The notes below the pieces were generated by a model. The model was not told the DNA's origin and searched no databases. It was given only the letters and a program-made list of their open reading frames with translations. A stretch of 64,000 nucleotides of DNA from Bacteroidota bacterium (GTDB lineage: Bacteria > Bacteroidota > Bacteroidia > UKL13-3): the NCBI GenBank assembly GCA_027484685.1, contig JAIXSO010000024.1, positions 1-64,000 on the forward strand, in the 5' to 3' direction. Numbering within the stretch: the first letter of the stretch is position 1; each line of letters starts with the position of its first letter. This document shows, in pieces, positions 31,201-37,774 of this stretch. A program made the translations under genes and the position numbers.

Positions 31201-32901
31201 GAACGAAAAGCTATTGAATTCATTGCCACTTATGTTATTGTTATTGTTTTGCACAATAGCCGAAGCTCCTTGCGAAAACACACCAATTGCATAATTACCA
31301 GTGGTAGAACGGCTAAAATAGTTATTTACAATATTATTGCTATCATTTCCAATGAAACCAGTTGATCCAAGAATATTGACGCTTCCTGCTGTGGTAGAAG
31401 TATTAGCACTGCGCAAATTAATATTCCTAATAGTATTTCGAATTGCGTCATTTTCAATGGTTACTAAAGTACCTGTTAATGATGTATTTACCAAGCTTAG
31501 GTTTCTGTTAGAATTTATTGAAGAGTCTCTTCCATCTAAAATTATATTTTTACTACCTGAAAAGGAAATGACTCTAGGGGTATTACTAAATATAACAGCA
31601 TTATTACCAAAAGCAGGTTTAAAGGTAATGGTATTGGTAGGTGAATTACCTGCAATGTTTCCAAAAGTTAATGGAAATACTTCACCTTTAGCAGCATTAT
31701 AAATTGTATCTATTAACTGAAAAGTAGTTGGGCCACTAACGCCTACGGAGTTAAGTACAGAAATAGCTTCTGTTATGCTTACAAAATCGCCTGTTGTACC
31801 AACAGTAAAAGAACCTGATAAAGGTGGTGTTCTATATATTCTAGAAGCAGTATCATTAACAAGCACAGTATCGGCCACGCTATTAGGCAAACTTGTCCAA
31901 GCTTTAAAGCGATGCAATGTATTGGCTACAAATGGAAAAGTACCCAAGGTTACAGCAACAGTATTGTTACCAGTACCATTTAGTGTATCAATTGGCGATG
32001 TATTATAAGTAACAGGTGTTTGTAAAACACCATCAACCGACCAATTAACATCAACAGTATTAATAACATTGTTTCCAAAATTTTTCACTCTAGCAATAAC
32101 TGTATTTGAGCCAGTGGTGGGGCTAATAGGTGAATCAAATCCAATAACGCCAGCATCGTTAGGTGCCAAGTTTGCTACATCAATTCCAAAGTTTAACTGT
32201 CCAGTTGCAGAGCCCGTTGCAGCTCCTCCAGCAGGACCAAATACCCTAGAATTACCAGTAATATTAGTTTGTCTAGTTTGATTGCCCAGTCCAGCCGAAA
32301 CGCTCATTTCAAATACCAAAGATAACGTAGGATCGTATCTAAAAGGGGTGGTAAGTGGTACCATAATCCAAGTTCCTGCTGCGGCACCTGTTATTGTAAA
32401 TGAAGGGGAGCTAAAAACAGTAGTCATACCAGGGTTAAAAGCAATGGCAGGCCAAGCAGTTATAGTGCCTACATTTTGTGCTAATTTTAATGTAAAGTTA
32501 CTATAAACTGCGGTATTAGATGCAGTGGCTCCTAGTAAAAAATAAATTTTGGTAATAAATCCAGCTCCAACTGGTGTACCTGTAGTTCCGCTTGAATTAA
32601 GTGCTCCTGGAGCAAAAACCCATTGAACTTGATTGGAAGTGGCACTATTTAGTGGAAAAGCATTATCAGCACCTCCAGTATTTAAATTGTAAAATGGCGG
32701 TATAGTCACAGCCGTTTGAGCATGGAGCATTATGTTTATGAGTAACAAAGCTCCTAATAGTAACGTTTTAAATTTACTATTACTAAAATTGAAACTACTA
32801 AACTTGGTAGTTAATGGATCTAACTTTCGGGAAGATTCATTTTTAGTAGTTTTTACTTGGCAAAAATTTTCATAACTAAATTTAGTAAAGGTTTTTTCCA
32901 T
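22240..32901 (-). CDS. Giant T9SS-secreted beta-helix surface protein (3553 residues)
   Basis: The track starts this frame at a TTG (32955); the ATG at 32901 (MEKTFTKFSYENFC...) is a better start. A signal peptide (TLLLGALLLINIMLHAQ) follows a long, basic N-region. Most of the protein is degenerate parallel beta-helix repeats with recurring NN(T/I)I, ISNN and GI patterns. Three large modules open with similar sentences: FTVGTTGDFVSITEAIS, VTVGPTGNYTSLTGASGLF and FEVGAGQTYTTLTGSGGLF. Modules 1 and 2 end in a matching block (LGIDTAGVAFTGPF and LGIDSSSALFTGPY) plus an Ig-like linker with IPKVYF/IPKIYF. The end has a domain with ...LNWTTVSELNNKGFEIQSS and a type A sorting domain from FEVFPNPFNQSF to FIQKLVKY. 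It is a surface adhesin or polysaccharide-interacting protein by analogy; no catalytic motif was recognised. Confidence 0.9.
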   Translation of the reverse strand: MEKTFTKFSYENFCQVKTTKNESSRKLDPLTTKFSSFNFSNSKFKTLLLGALLLINIMLHAQTAVTIPPFYNLNTGGADNAFPLNSATSNQVQWVFAPGALNSSGTTGTPVGAGFITKIYFLLGATASNTAVYSNFTLKLAQNVGTITAWPAIAFNPGMTTVFSSPSFTITGAAAGTWIMVPLTTPFRYDPTLSLVFEMSVSAGLGNQTRQTNITGNSRVFGPAGGAATGSATGQLNFGIDVANLAPNDAGVIGFDSPISPTTGSNTVIARVKNFGNNVINTVDVNWSVDGVLQTPVTYNTSPIDTLNGTGNNTVAVTLGTFPFVANTLHRFKAWTSLPNSVADTVLVNDTASRIYRTPPLSGSFTVGTTGDFVSITEAISVLNSVGVSGPTTFQLIDTIYNAAKGEVFPLTFGNIAGNSPTNTITFKPAFGNNAVIFSNTPRVISFSGSKNIILDGRDSSINSNRNLSLVNTSLTGTLVTIENDAIRNTIRNINLRSANTSTTAGSVNILGSTGFIGNDSNNIVNNYFSRSTTGNYAIGVFSQGASAIVQNNNNNISGNEFNSFSFNGILVNATNNGNGSFWNISNNSFYDTATTTLQTSTWSAISFTPGTTSGSVSNTISNNFIGGSAANAGGLAFNNSSNITRVAIQVTTSLGGSNTIYGNVIRNWFLPITTNTLAFTGIQLSGGVANIDSNTVDSFLSFNNAAFIGINSTPAANYNITRNQIKTITVYNISTTAAIRGITLSGGQIVNVSNNTIKGFTTNSRNTSTSTAASIVGIGSSASSNTITIANNNIGTPNEPLVNNHNGTNSSLMVGIVATSGTHVIENNTIDGLFLDSLATTSTGTTSSAAINGILNLSGLPGQIIRNNIVRHLYQRSAQAVQTTQINGICYVSSGFTTITNNTIYGLFTRSNNINTSTSNALNGINFASSGQALITNNYIDSLAIATVTPTSTQLNGIIVLGTSGNRVANNTIKTLYNAFTTSGPGITGIQYVSGVLNNECEGNTIFGLVNTHTANTGIIQGIRYLSSTTLLGNNSFCNNNFVHSFGSRSTAATTFTGIEVVANSFASFSNNLIRLGIDTAGVAFTGPFAINGINNTVSTNTFTNRFYHNTVYIGGTPTSGSSVTAAFRSTFAILAIQDIRNNIFVNLVQNTGGTGSNYAMNLGFTPTPQSIINYNILWAGTGLTNNFIGGGPGNATTMQGTAGWRRISGIDLNSAQANPGLIDPAAAAGSINLQPTSNNVGEGTGDNSLTLPINIDFGYNNRSTNTPVDIGAWSSASNTLSADSIAPIINHTALTNTASILNRTFTATILEGSSGVEAGTFIPKVYFNKNNGTYFSTNGVLASGNFRNGTWTFTIDYTLLGGVIPNDVIRYYVIAQDSVGNYSSLPAYAVATNTNNVINAPATPNQYTIANPIPLTVTVGPTGNYTSLTGASGLFNAINNSLLQGNTTVLLQGGATITELGTVGLNQWLEVNSGVVGNFGYTLTIRPSNNSQVVLTGAVTTQDGMIRINGADRVSFIGFSTLGTPADTNLLIRNTATSQPALTMLNDASDNSISNVIFETNNTGTAVTTGGAVRISPTSLVTGNDNIEIRNCHFRRVAGGSLPGILFAASGTTGVNRENENLLIENSYFYNFNFNAISIGTGTGNNYRIKNNIFFQDTVSLHTTSPTVINFTPAALSNNDTISGNLIGGNNFGGIGEWFGPTASVLNFTGINVSAGAITGTFINNNRIANINWSNTGANSFTGIIVNNGGGVATITNNYIGDTLMIDNIKHAGNGVTLAISCQTGSNSIINNNIIANISNINNIAANTSVAVNGIRAWNQTALLQINNNRIINLRDSSLNTSSSTSAAMIGINISSATTSIQVNNNFISGLTNLSRTVASSSQVLGIANTSGLPIITNNVVENLNSFSVNTGTTTIATLIGIWSSSFNPGQTISNNTVRYLAYNNPTPTSTQVIGIMQSSGSGHTINNNLVHNIKSNSISNNTSTASAIIGIMHNGSGSAININGNTVHTLEGLGVTGNNNLVGILYQGTTTVVTNFVSRNFVHSFKLATTGTGRMIGIQQNSGSFTRFTNNMVRLGIDSSSALFTGPYEVYGFLNDVAGNFEYFHNSVYLGGAPTSGVSVTAAIRLNGTLTGTQLYDIRNNILVNNVANNGGSGKNFAIRLAALPANPSNLVSNFNLLRANGVGRHIAGTNLVDYTTLTGIAGWLRGSGYDLQSGTSNDSLFLNSTGPAFDVNLRLEANNPAEGSGDPALATIVTTDFDNNLRASLTPLDIGANAGAFTLSSDIFPPSISFTPATNQGNLIGPLVISNVNIRDNVGVPLINTTSIPKIYFKKGIAGTYVSSSAISYSGNEKNANFTFEIQYGLVGGVLTSDTIFYYIIAEDSLAGNICSQKPYAIASNVNTVTNEPLNPDFYVFLPVIPANSLFEVGAGQTYTTLTGSGGLFEMLNGNTIGGSITAVITSNITEPGTFALNQLGEDGTGAGNYTLTIRPDSTATSVRIISGNVSAGLLRLNGADRVKITGVPHQSGNATLNYLTIRNSSSSGPVVLFVNGATQCRLNNLTIETANNLAFNAVNAGGISFASSTNTFGNSNDSITNCTIRNDQSQSFPSGVPSLLISSFHSGLVLNSNNVVSNCNLLNASSVYVNVEVGSGNGWNISGNSCYINLPVITANPLPIRFNGGILSEGHTVNNNIIGGTAANGGGGAWTSNVQAAWNMIQLNVGNNITSTVNGNRIVNINFAQLASGTAWNGVIVAGGRTNITNNIIGDSTNLTSIQLAPPTTHNAIAITAAVNVATTISGNRIAGLFLNNPGNPIAFNGITVAGGITTIANNIIGAATIANSIVCNGSSTVRGISVSTPANVDPGIIISNNTIANMSGTGTQNTVSVGGILQGGSTVSVITGNRVYNLSTSSSNTSLSSAPAAFGISLAASTNFGPIIANNTVYNIGANNNTATLTHAMGIVIQSANSARVNNNRVYDIRNLSTATSINPMATGSGIVAFGITNAIDIFNNQITLGNAQTNNTQYNGIWQNTSGGFDINCYYNSVLITGNNAAGSLASYAFHRGANSASEVTSGTRLINNALLNNRTGGTAKNYAIANEISGIPTGSGWLSINYNMLASTSANTIGLWGSTDMNISNWRLSSLRDANSWADLSANVNPNALFADVANGNLNVVTTVSQNWYLNGKGIAGGTSANINTDFAGNTRGTTLGIGTDIGATEFTTSAIPPAVTVSGVPTLNGTSTISFANRDLLTINWGNTGTVPSSITGAYYSGTNPPATLPSTRFLNAYLALSATGGSAYSYTSTFNYDPALLGTVLSESVLRGATYNGTFWSGYPSSTVNTSAKTISIPTITNSLGLFTGTDANAPLPVQLIRFTAIKMNKDVTLNWTTVSELNNKGFEIQSSVDGYNYHAIGFVKGMNNSNTLKNYNFIDYNPFQKSENNIIYYRLKQIDFDGKFNYSKVVSVSNSNNDDNQFEVFPNPFNQSFTVLFNNENANPAVVEIIDIQGKIIATRKIETINGLNSYSMDDLANLNAGIYFVKLTVNEQTFIQKLVKY

Positions 32902-33555
32902 ATGTAATAATTTTTTATGTTCTACATAATTACTATGTTGAAACTTAAAATACAAGTAAAACTAAAACTGAAATACAAATATTTAATTATCAGGCAATTA
33001 TTTGTAAAAAAAATACAATCATATCTTATTAAAAAATTTCAGTTTAAATTGTATAAATCTCAAAAAAAATATTAAATTTTAATAATTTTGAAAAAAATAG
33101 AATATTAAAAACAAAACAAGCCAATCAACATATACCTCATTTGGCATTTTTTTAAAGTGAGATTTCTAGCGATATTTTTTGAATTATACTCTATAATTAT
33201 TTAAAGTTTATAAAAGCTAGTAAAATAATTTTGTTTAGAAAAATTGTTTAAATAGGATTTTAAACTAGGTTTAAACAATGGGTTAAATAAAAAAAATCTT
33301 GTTAATAGCCCTTAGCCACTTATCTTTCTAAAACTTATAAATTTACCTTTTAAATAATCTTAGTTTAAATTATTTTATGTAAAAAATAGTTTGGTAAAAG
33401 ATGTTGTTGACCACATTTATAAATTGATTGTATTGCAAAGCTTATTCAAAACAGGGTTCTATGCAAAAGGTTTATGAACACAGTGGTTTAAGCATTAATA
33501 CTTTCAGTACCTTATTTAGGCAAAATGTATGGAATACTTTTTAAGTTTTAATCCA
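32902..33555. other. Long AT-rich intergenic region with a possible gene remnant
   Basis: About 650 nt upstream of the giant gene. It contains no full gene. A short plus frame (33428-33544) reads ...GSMQKVYEHSGLSINTFSTL, which looks like a helix-turn-helix fragment such as those of transposases or regulators, then stops. Otherwise it is A/T-rich and presumably carries the promoter of the giant gene, which I could not pin down. Confidence 0.4.
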
Positions 33556-33597
33556 ATAAAAAACACCAAATGATTTTAAATTATTTGGTGTTTTGTA
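33556..33597 (-). terminator. Rho-independent terminator of the 33.6-kb gene
   Basis: AAAACACCAAAT and ATTTGGTGTTTT form a perfect 12-bp stem with an 11-nt loop and T run on the minus strand, just after the stop of the outer-membrane-type gene. Confidence 0.85.
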
Positions 33598-33615
33598 AAT
33601 ATTACAATAATTTAG

Positions 33616-34590
33616 TTATTTTCTGAATTTAGCCACATTTGTTCCTAGGCCAATTCCCAATCCAATATTAGCAAAAAAAGCGCCATTGCCATTTCCTGGC
33701 TGTTGACCAATTTCCATTTTAGTGATAAACAATACCTTTTTCCCTAAAAATGATTGCCAACCTACTCGCCAGCCCAAATAATTTTTACTGTTTTCACTAA
33801 TATTTAAATCAGCATCTTTTAAAAAAGCTTGTTTTCCATTTGGCTTCACATTATAATTTATGAAAGGACTAAACATTAAATCAGCGTAAAAATCGTTCAG
33901 TGAATTATTCCCTTTTTGTGCCCAACCTTCGGGTTTAATTATTAGGTTTACAATATTTCTGTAACTCAAACCTCCATATACACCAATAGTTGTTACAGTA
34001 TAGTTCACAGTTTCATAATTAATTGGATCTTTCAGATAGTCAACAGTACCATTCAGTTTAGCTTTAATCTTCTCACTAGGGTCAGAACCGTTACTTGATT
34101 CACAATTGTTATGAAAATATTGCAAGCCGCCTCTTACTGCAATAATTTGTCGTTTTTGAGCTGGAACTGTTAAGTAAGTTGTACTTGTATATTTTTTATT
34201 TCCACTGCTGTATGAAGAGGATGATAAAACCACCTTAGCATTTGATTTCTTTAAATTATTGGTTAGATAAAACTGACCACCAGCCATAATATGAAAGCTT
34301 TTTGTTAAATCTTTAGGTGCAAATACACCTTCGCCCATATCTGACCAGGCTTTTCTAATATCTAAATCAAGCCTAATTCTATTATTAATGGTAGCATTGC
34401 CGTAAAAATTTACACCAACGCTCATATTGGCCAAATACGCATTAAAATCTAACAAATTAAAAGCACAAAACACATTGTTTTTATCTGGATTATCTTCCAA
34501 AACTTTGTACGAAACTTGTTGAGCGTAATTGACAAGACTTGTAAAAGTTGCCAAAACTAATAAGGTTGCTTTAAGGACTTTATTTTTCAT
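33616..34590 (-). CDS. Exported protein of unknown function, probably outer-membrane barrel
   Basis: The ORF track starts at TTG 34617; ATG 34590 gives 324 residues with a signal peptide KATLLVLATFTSLVNYAQ. The mature part has many short alternating hydrophobic strands, such as LANMSVGVNFYGNATI, HIMAGGQFYL and TTIGVYGGLSYRNI, ending VAKFRK; glycine/aromatic strand ends suggest a beta-barrel. I do not recognise a family. It diverges from a NarL-type regulator and TPR kinase with 144 nt between the starts, so it may be a target of that system, which is inference. Confidence 0.65.
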   Translation of the reverse strand: MKNKVLKATLLVLATFTSLVNYAQQVSYKVLEDNPDKNNVFCAFNLLDFNAYLANMSVGVNFYGNATINNRIRLDLDIRKAWSDMGEGVFAPKDLTKSFHIMAGGQFYLTNNLKKSNAKVVLSSSSYSSGNKKYTSTTYLTVPAQKRQIIAVRGGLQYFHNNCESSNGSDPSEKIKAKLNGTVDYLKDPINYETVNYTVTTIGVYGGLSYRNIVNLIIKPEGWAQKGNNSLNDFYADLMFSPFINYNVKPNGKQAFLKDADLNISENSKNYLGWRVGWQSFLGKKVLFITKMEIGQQPGNGNGAFFANIGLGIGLGTNVAKFRK

Positions 34591-34734
34591 TTTATTTAAG
34601 TTTGATTTATGGTACAAAACTAAATGTGCTGAAGCGTGCTGAAAATACCGCAGCTTGGGTAAATTACATCCGTGCTGTTGGGTATATTGGCTAAAAAAAT
34701 TATTATTGAATGTATTTAATAGAAAAATGAACTA

Positions 34735-35379
34735 ATGACTAAATCAAAAATATTTATTGTTGACGACCATCAAATAATGGTTGATGGCATTAAATCATTG
34801 CTAGAAATAAATAATAATTATGAAATTGTTGGAACAACCACAAAATCAAACGAGGCTTTAAATAGCATTATTAATACAAATGCCAATTTAGTAATAACTG
34901 ATATTAACATGGATGAATTATCGGGAATTGAACTTACTAAAAAAATTAAGGCATATAATTTTGAAATAAAAGTTTTAGCACTTTCTATGTATGGCGACAA
35001 AGCTACTATTAACGAAATGATCGAAGCTGGTGTGGATGGTTATATTTTAAAAAATACTGGATTAGAAGAATTAACTAACGCTATAAAAACGATAGAAATG
35101 GGCCATGTTTTTTTCAGCAACCAAGTTACGTTAGAAATGCTAAAATCAATAAAAGAAGTAAACTCACCAATTGAAACTAACGAATTTGGACACTTAACAC
35201 CACGCGAAATACAAATTATAAAATTAATAGCTGAGGAAATGAGTAATGCTGAAATTGGTGATAAATTATTTATAAGTGAACGAACGGTAGAAACTCATAG
35301 AAAAAATATTTTCAGAAAGACCAATATAAAAAGCGTAGCAGGTTTAATAAAATACGCAATTACTCAAAAAATAATTTAG
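34735..35379 (+). CDS. NarL/FixJ-family response regulator
   Basis: A 214-residue regulator. The receiver has VDDH (acidic pocket), phosphoacceptor D56 in LVITDINMDELSG, and K in GYILKNTG. The C-terminal LuxR-type helix-turn-helix reads LTPREIQIIKLIAEEMSNAEIG and ISERTVETHRKNIFRKTN. Its neighbour 107 nt downstream is a TPR histidine kinase of the matching HisKA_3 class, so they form a cognate pair. An 18-bp perfect palindrome follows the stop codon. Confidence 0.93.
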   Translation: MTKSKIFIVDDHQIMVDGIKSLLEINNNYEIVGTTTKSNEALNSIINTNANLVITDINMDELSGIELTKKIKAYNFEIKVLALSMYGDKATINEMIEAGVDGYILKNTGLEELTNAIKTIEMGHVFFSNQVTLEMLKSIKEVNSPIETNEFGHLTPREIQIIKLIAEEMSNAEIGDKLFISERTVETHRKNIFRKTNIKSVAGLIKYAITQKII

Positions 35380-35382
35380 AAT

Positions 35383-35400
35383 ATAAGTACTAGTACTTAT
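35383..35400. promoter_or_regulatory. 18-bp perfect palindrome between regulator and kinase genes
   Basis: ATAAGTACTAGTACTTAT is identical to its reverse complement. It lies 4 nt after the regulator stop and 86 nt before the kinase start, upstream of a TAATTTTG element (35446-35453) that fits the -7 consensus. There is no T run or loop, so an operator for a dimeric protein is more likely than a terminator. Confidence 0.45.
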
Positions 35401-35486
35401 TTAAATTACCCAAAAACTGGTATATGTTTACCACTCTCCTAGCCTTAATTTTGTAATTGAATAGTTAAAATAAATAAAAGCCAAGT

Positions 35487-37445
35487 ATGAATCTAGTTTA
35501 CAAAAAGAACACAATTTTAATTTTCCTATTGGCTTTTCAAATAAATGGCTTATTTGCCCAATCCAATATAACAGATAGTTTAGAAAACCTTTTAAATAAA
35601 AGTAATTCAGATACCATTAAACTTCAGCTTTTGTCGGATTTAAATTGGGAATATTGCAATTCTAATCTTGAAAAGGCCAGAAATTATGCAGAACAAGAGT
35701 TAGATTTAGCCATAAAACTATCGAATAAAAAATATATGGCTCAAGCTAATAATGATATTGGGATAGTTTTGATAAAAGAAAATAAATTTAAGCAAGCTAT
35801 TAATTACCATCAAAATGCATTGGCAATAAGATTAAAGCTTGCAAACAAGGCTGATATTGCATCTTCGTATAGTAAAATAGGACAATGTTATGCTGAAATG
35901 GATGAATATAAACTTGCTTTAAATTATTTACTTAAAACACTAACTATTTACAAAGAACTCAACAATAAAAACTACATAGCATATACACTTAATAATATTT
36001 GTTATTTGTACACCGGGCTAAAAAATTATGATAAAGTGCTTGAATATGCCACCCAATCATACAATATAGCTTTAGCAATAAATGATGAATATTCACAAGC
36101 TTCAGCCCTAGAAAAACTGAGTGGTTGCTTTGAAAAAAAAGGGCAATTTAATACCGCTATTTTATACCAAACCAAAGCTTTAAATATATTTATTAAACTA
36201 AACGATAGCAATGAAATGGCGGCTACCTATAACAATTTGGGGTTTTATTATAGGCAAATTCCGAATAATGTAAAAGCCAAAGCATTTTACTTTAAGGCAT
36301 TAGCAATTGCCAATTCTATTAAGGATATTAATAGCATTGGCATTTATAATAACAATATAGGAAACTTATTCATTACCGAAAAACAATATGATTTAGCTGA
36401 AAAACATTTGAAAATTGCAGAAAAGATTTGCTTAGACCAATCGATGGAAACTACACTGTTACTAACCTACAAATCACTTGGTGACCTTTATGCCTTAACC
36501 AATAGAGGTGAAATGGCTGTGAAAAATTACAATAACTATTCGGCATTAAAAGATTCTGTTTTTAGTAACAATATGGCTGAACAATTCAGCGAAATGCAAA
36601 CAAAATATGAAACCAATGAAAAGGAAATTGCTAACCAATTACTCCAAAAAGAAAATGAAATTACCACTGCTGAACTCAACAGAAGTAACTTAGTTAAATG
36701 GAGTTTATTAATAGGAATTATTTTGGTAGTTTTGGTTTCTTACTTATTTTATAATAGCTATAAATTAAAACAAAAAAACATTTTGAATGCTGAACTATTG
36801 CGCCAAAAAGAAGAAAACAGTATAGCAATAATTGATGCAGAAGAACTTGAACGAACCAGAATTGCCCGCGATTTACACGATGGAATTGGACAACAATTAA
36901 GTGCAGCAAAATTAAATTTGGTGGCTTTAAAAAGTTTGGTCAATACTTCGAAAAAGGAGGAAATAACTTTATTTGAAAATGCAAGTGGATTGATAGATGA
37001 AGCTGTAAATGACGTGAGATTGGTAAGCCATAATATGATGGCCAATTCATTGATAAAACACGGTTTAATTTCGGCTGTTCGCGATTTTATCAATAAATTA
37101 AACCAATCGGCCGTATTGAAAATTAATATTGAAACTTTTGGAATTGATGAACGTCTCAATCCAACCATTGAAATGATACTGTTTAGGGTATTACAAGAAC
37201 TTGTAAATAATATATTAAAACACGCACAAGCTACCGAAGTAAGCATTCAATTTGTAAGACACGAAAAAGAATTGAGTTTAATAATAGAAGATAATGGAGT
37301 AGGATTTGACACGAAGAATTTAGAAAATTATGAAGGAATTGGTTTAAAGAATATCCAATCACGAATAAATTATATTAATGGAAAAGTGTTTTTTGATTCC
37401 TATTTAACCAAAGGAACTACGGTAAATATTGAAGTTCCATTGTAG
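35487..37445 (+). CDS. TPR-containing sensor histidine kinase (NarX/DegS-like class)
   Basis: A 652-residue kinase. A signal peptide (LAFQINGLFAQ) exports a periplasmic domain of about six TPR repeats (roughly residues 55-360), for example NDIGIVLIKENKFKQAINYHQNAL. A coiled coil and a membrane helix (SLLIGIILVVLVSYLFY, about 405-425) lead to the HisKA_3 motif ELERTRIARDLHDGIGQQL with phosphoacceptor H464. The ATPase shows ELVNNILKHAQA, DNGVGFD and GIGLKNIQSRI. This TPR kinase plus NarL regulator layout is common in Bacteroidota. What the TPR domain senses is unknown. Confidence 0.92.
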   Translation: MNLVYKKNTILIFLLAFQINGLFAQSNITDSLENLLNKSNSDTIKLQLLSDLNWEYCNSNLEKARNYAEQELDLAIKLSNKKYMAQANNDIGIVLIKENKFKQAINYHQNALAIRLKLANKADIASSYSKIGQCYAEMDEYKLALNYLLKTLTIYKELNNKNYIAYTLNNICYLYTGLKNYDKVLEYATQSYNIALAINDEYSQASALEKLSGCFEKKGQFNTAILYQTKALNIFIKLNDSNEMAATYNNLGFYYRQIPNNVKAKAFYFKALAIANSIKDINSIGIYNNNIGNLFITEKQYDLAEKHLKIAEKICLDQSMETTLLLTYKSLGDLYALTNRGEMAVKNYNNYSALKDSVFSNNMAEQFSEMQTKYETNEKEIANQLLQKENEITTAELNRSNLVKWSLLIGIILVVLVSYLFYNSYKLKQKNILNAELLRQKEENSIAIIDAEELERTRIARDLHDGIGQQLSAAKLNLVALKSLVNTSKKEEITLFENASGLIDEAVNDVRLVSHNMMANSLIKHGLISAVRDFINKLNQSAVLKINIETFGIDERLNPTIEMILFRVLQELVNNILKHAQATEVSIQFVRHEKELSLIIEDNGVGFDTKNLENYEGIGLKNIQSRINYINGKVFFDSYLTKGTTVNIEVPL

Positions 37446-37480
37446 CTTTTTCAGCCACAGATTTTGGTAGCTTAGCGAAA

Positions 37481-37764
37481 TGTTTCCCGCAGATTTCGCA
37501 GAATACGCAGAGTTTCCCACACATTGTTGTTGCCAATAATTTTAGCCACAGATTTCGCAGATAACACAGAATACCAAACTGCCCGTTGTTGTGTCTCCTG
37601 ACCAACAACTTTTGCCACAGATTTCACAGATTTTCCTTAACTCTTTGCTCTGTTTTGTTTCCCGCAGATTTCGCAGAGTACGCAGAGTTTCCCACACATC
37701 GTTGTTGCCAATAATTTTAGCCACAGATTTATCTTAGAAAATTTTTCTGTGAAATCTGTGGCTA
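37481..37764. repeat. Block of dispersed CACAGATTT / CCCGCAGATTT repeats
   Basis: Two 75-bp copies (37481-37555 and 37656-37730), starting TGTTTCCCGCAGATTTCGCA and ending AGCCACAGATTT, differ at only two bases. Between them sits GTTGTTG-11 nt-CAACAAC, a hairpin. The last unit also pairs with an inverted copy (TAGCCACAGATTT / AAATCTGTGGCTA, ending 37764). The block lies between two convergent genes and may serve as their terminator. Related sequence recurs at 39993-40120 and 40845-40945. Confidence 0.85.
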
Positions 37765-37774
37765 TTTTAAAAAT

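Noticed and set aside
22558-32506. About 25 plus-strand frames of 60-139 codons opposite the giant gene
   Set aside because: They are shadows: the repetitive Asn/Thr/Ile/Gly codons of the giant minus gene leave few stops on the other strand. None has an independent start context or domain.
36758-37246. 162-aa minus frame inside the TPR kinase gene
   Set aside because: The plus frame contains the clear kinase motifs; the minus one is a shadow rich in Ser/Asn/Leu.
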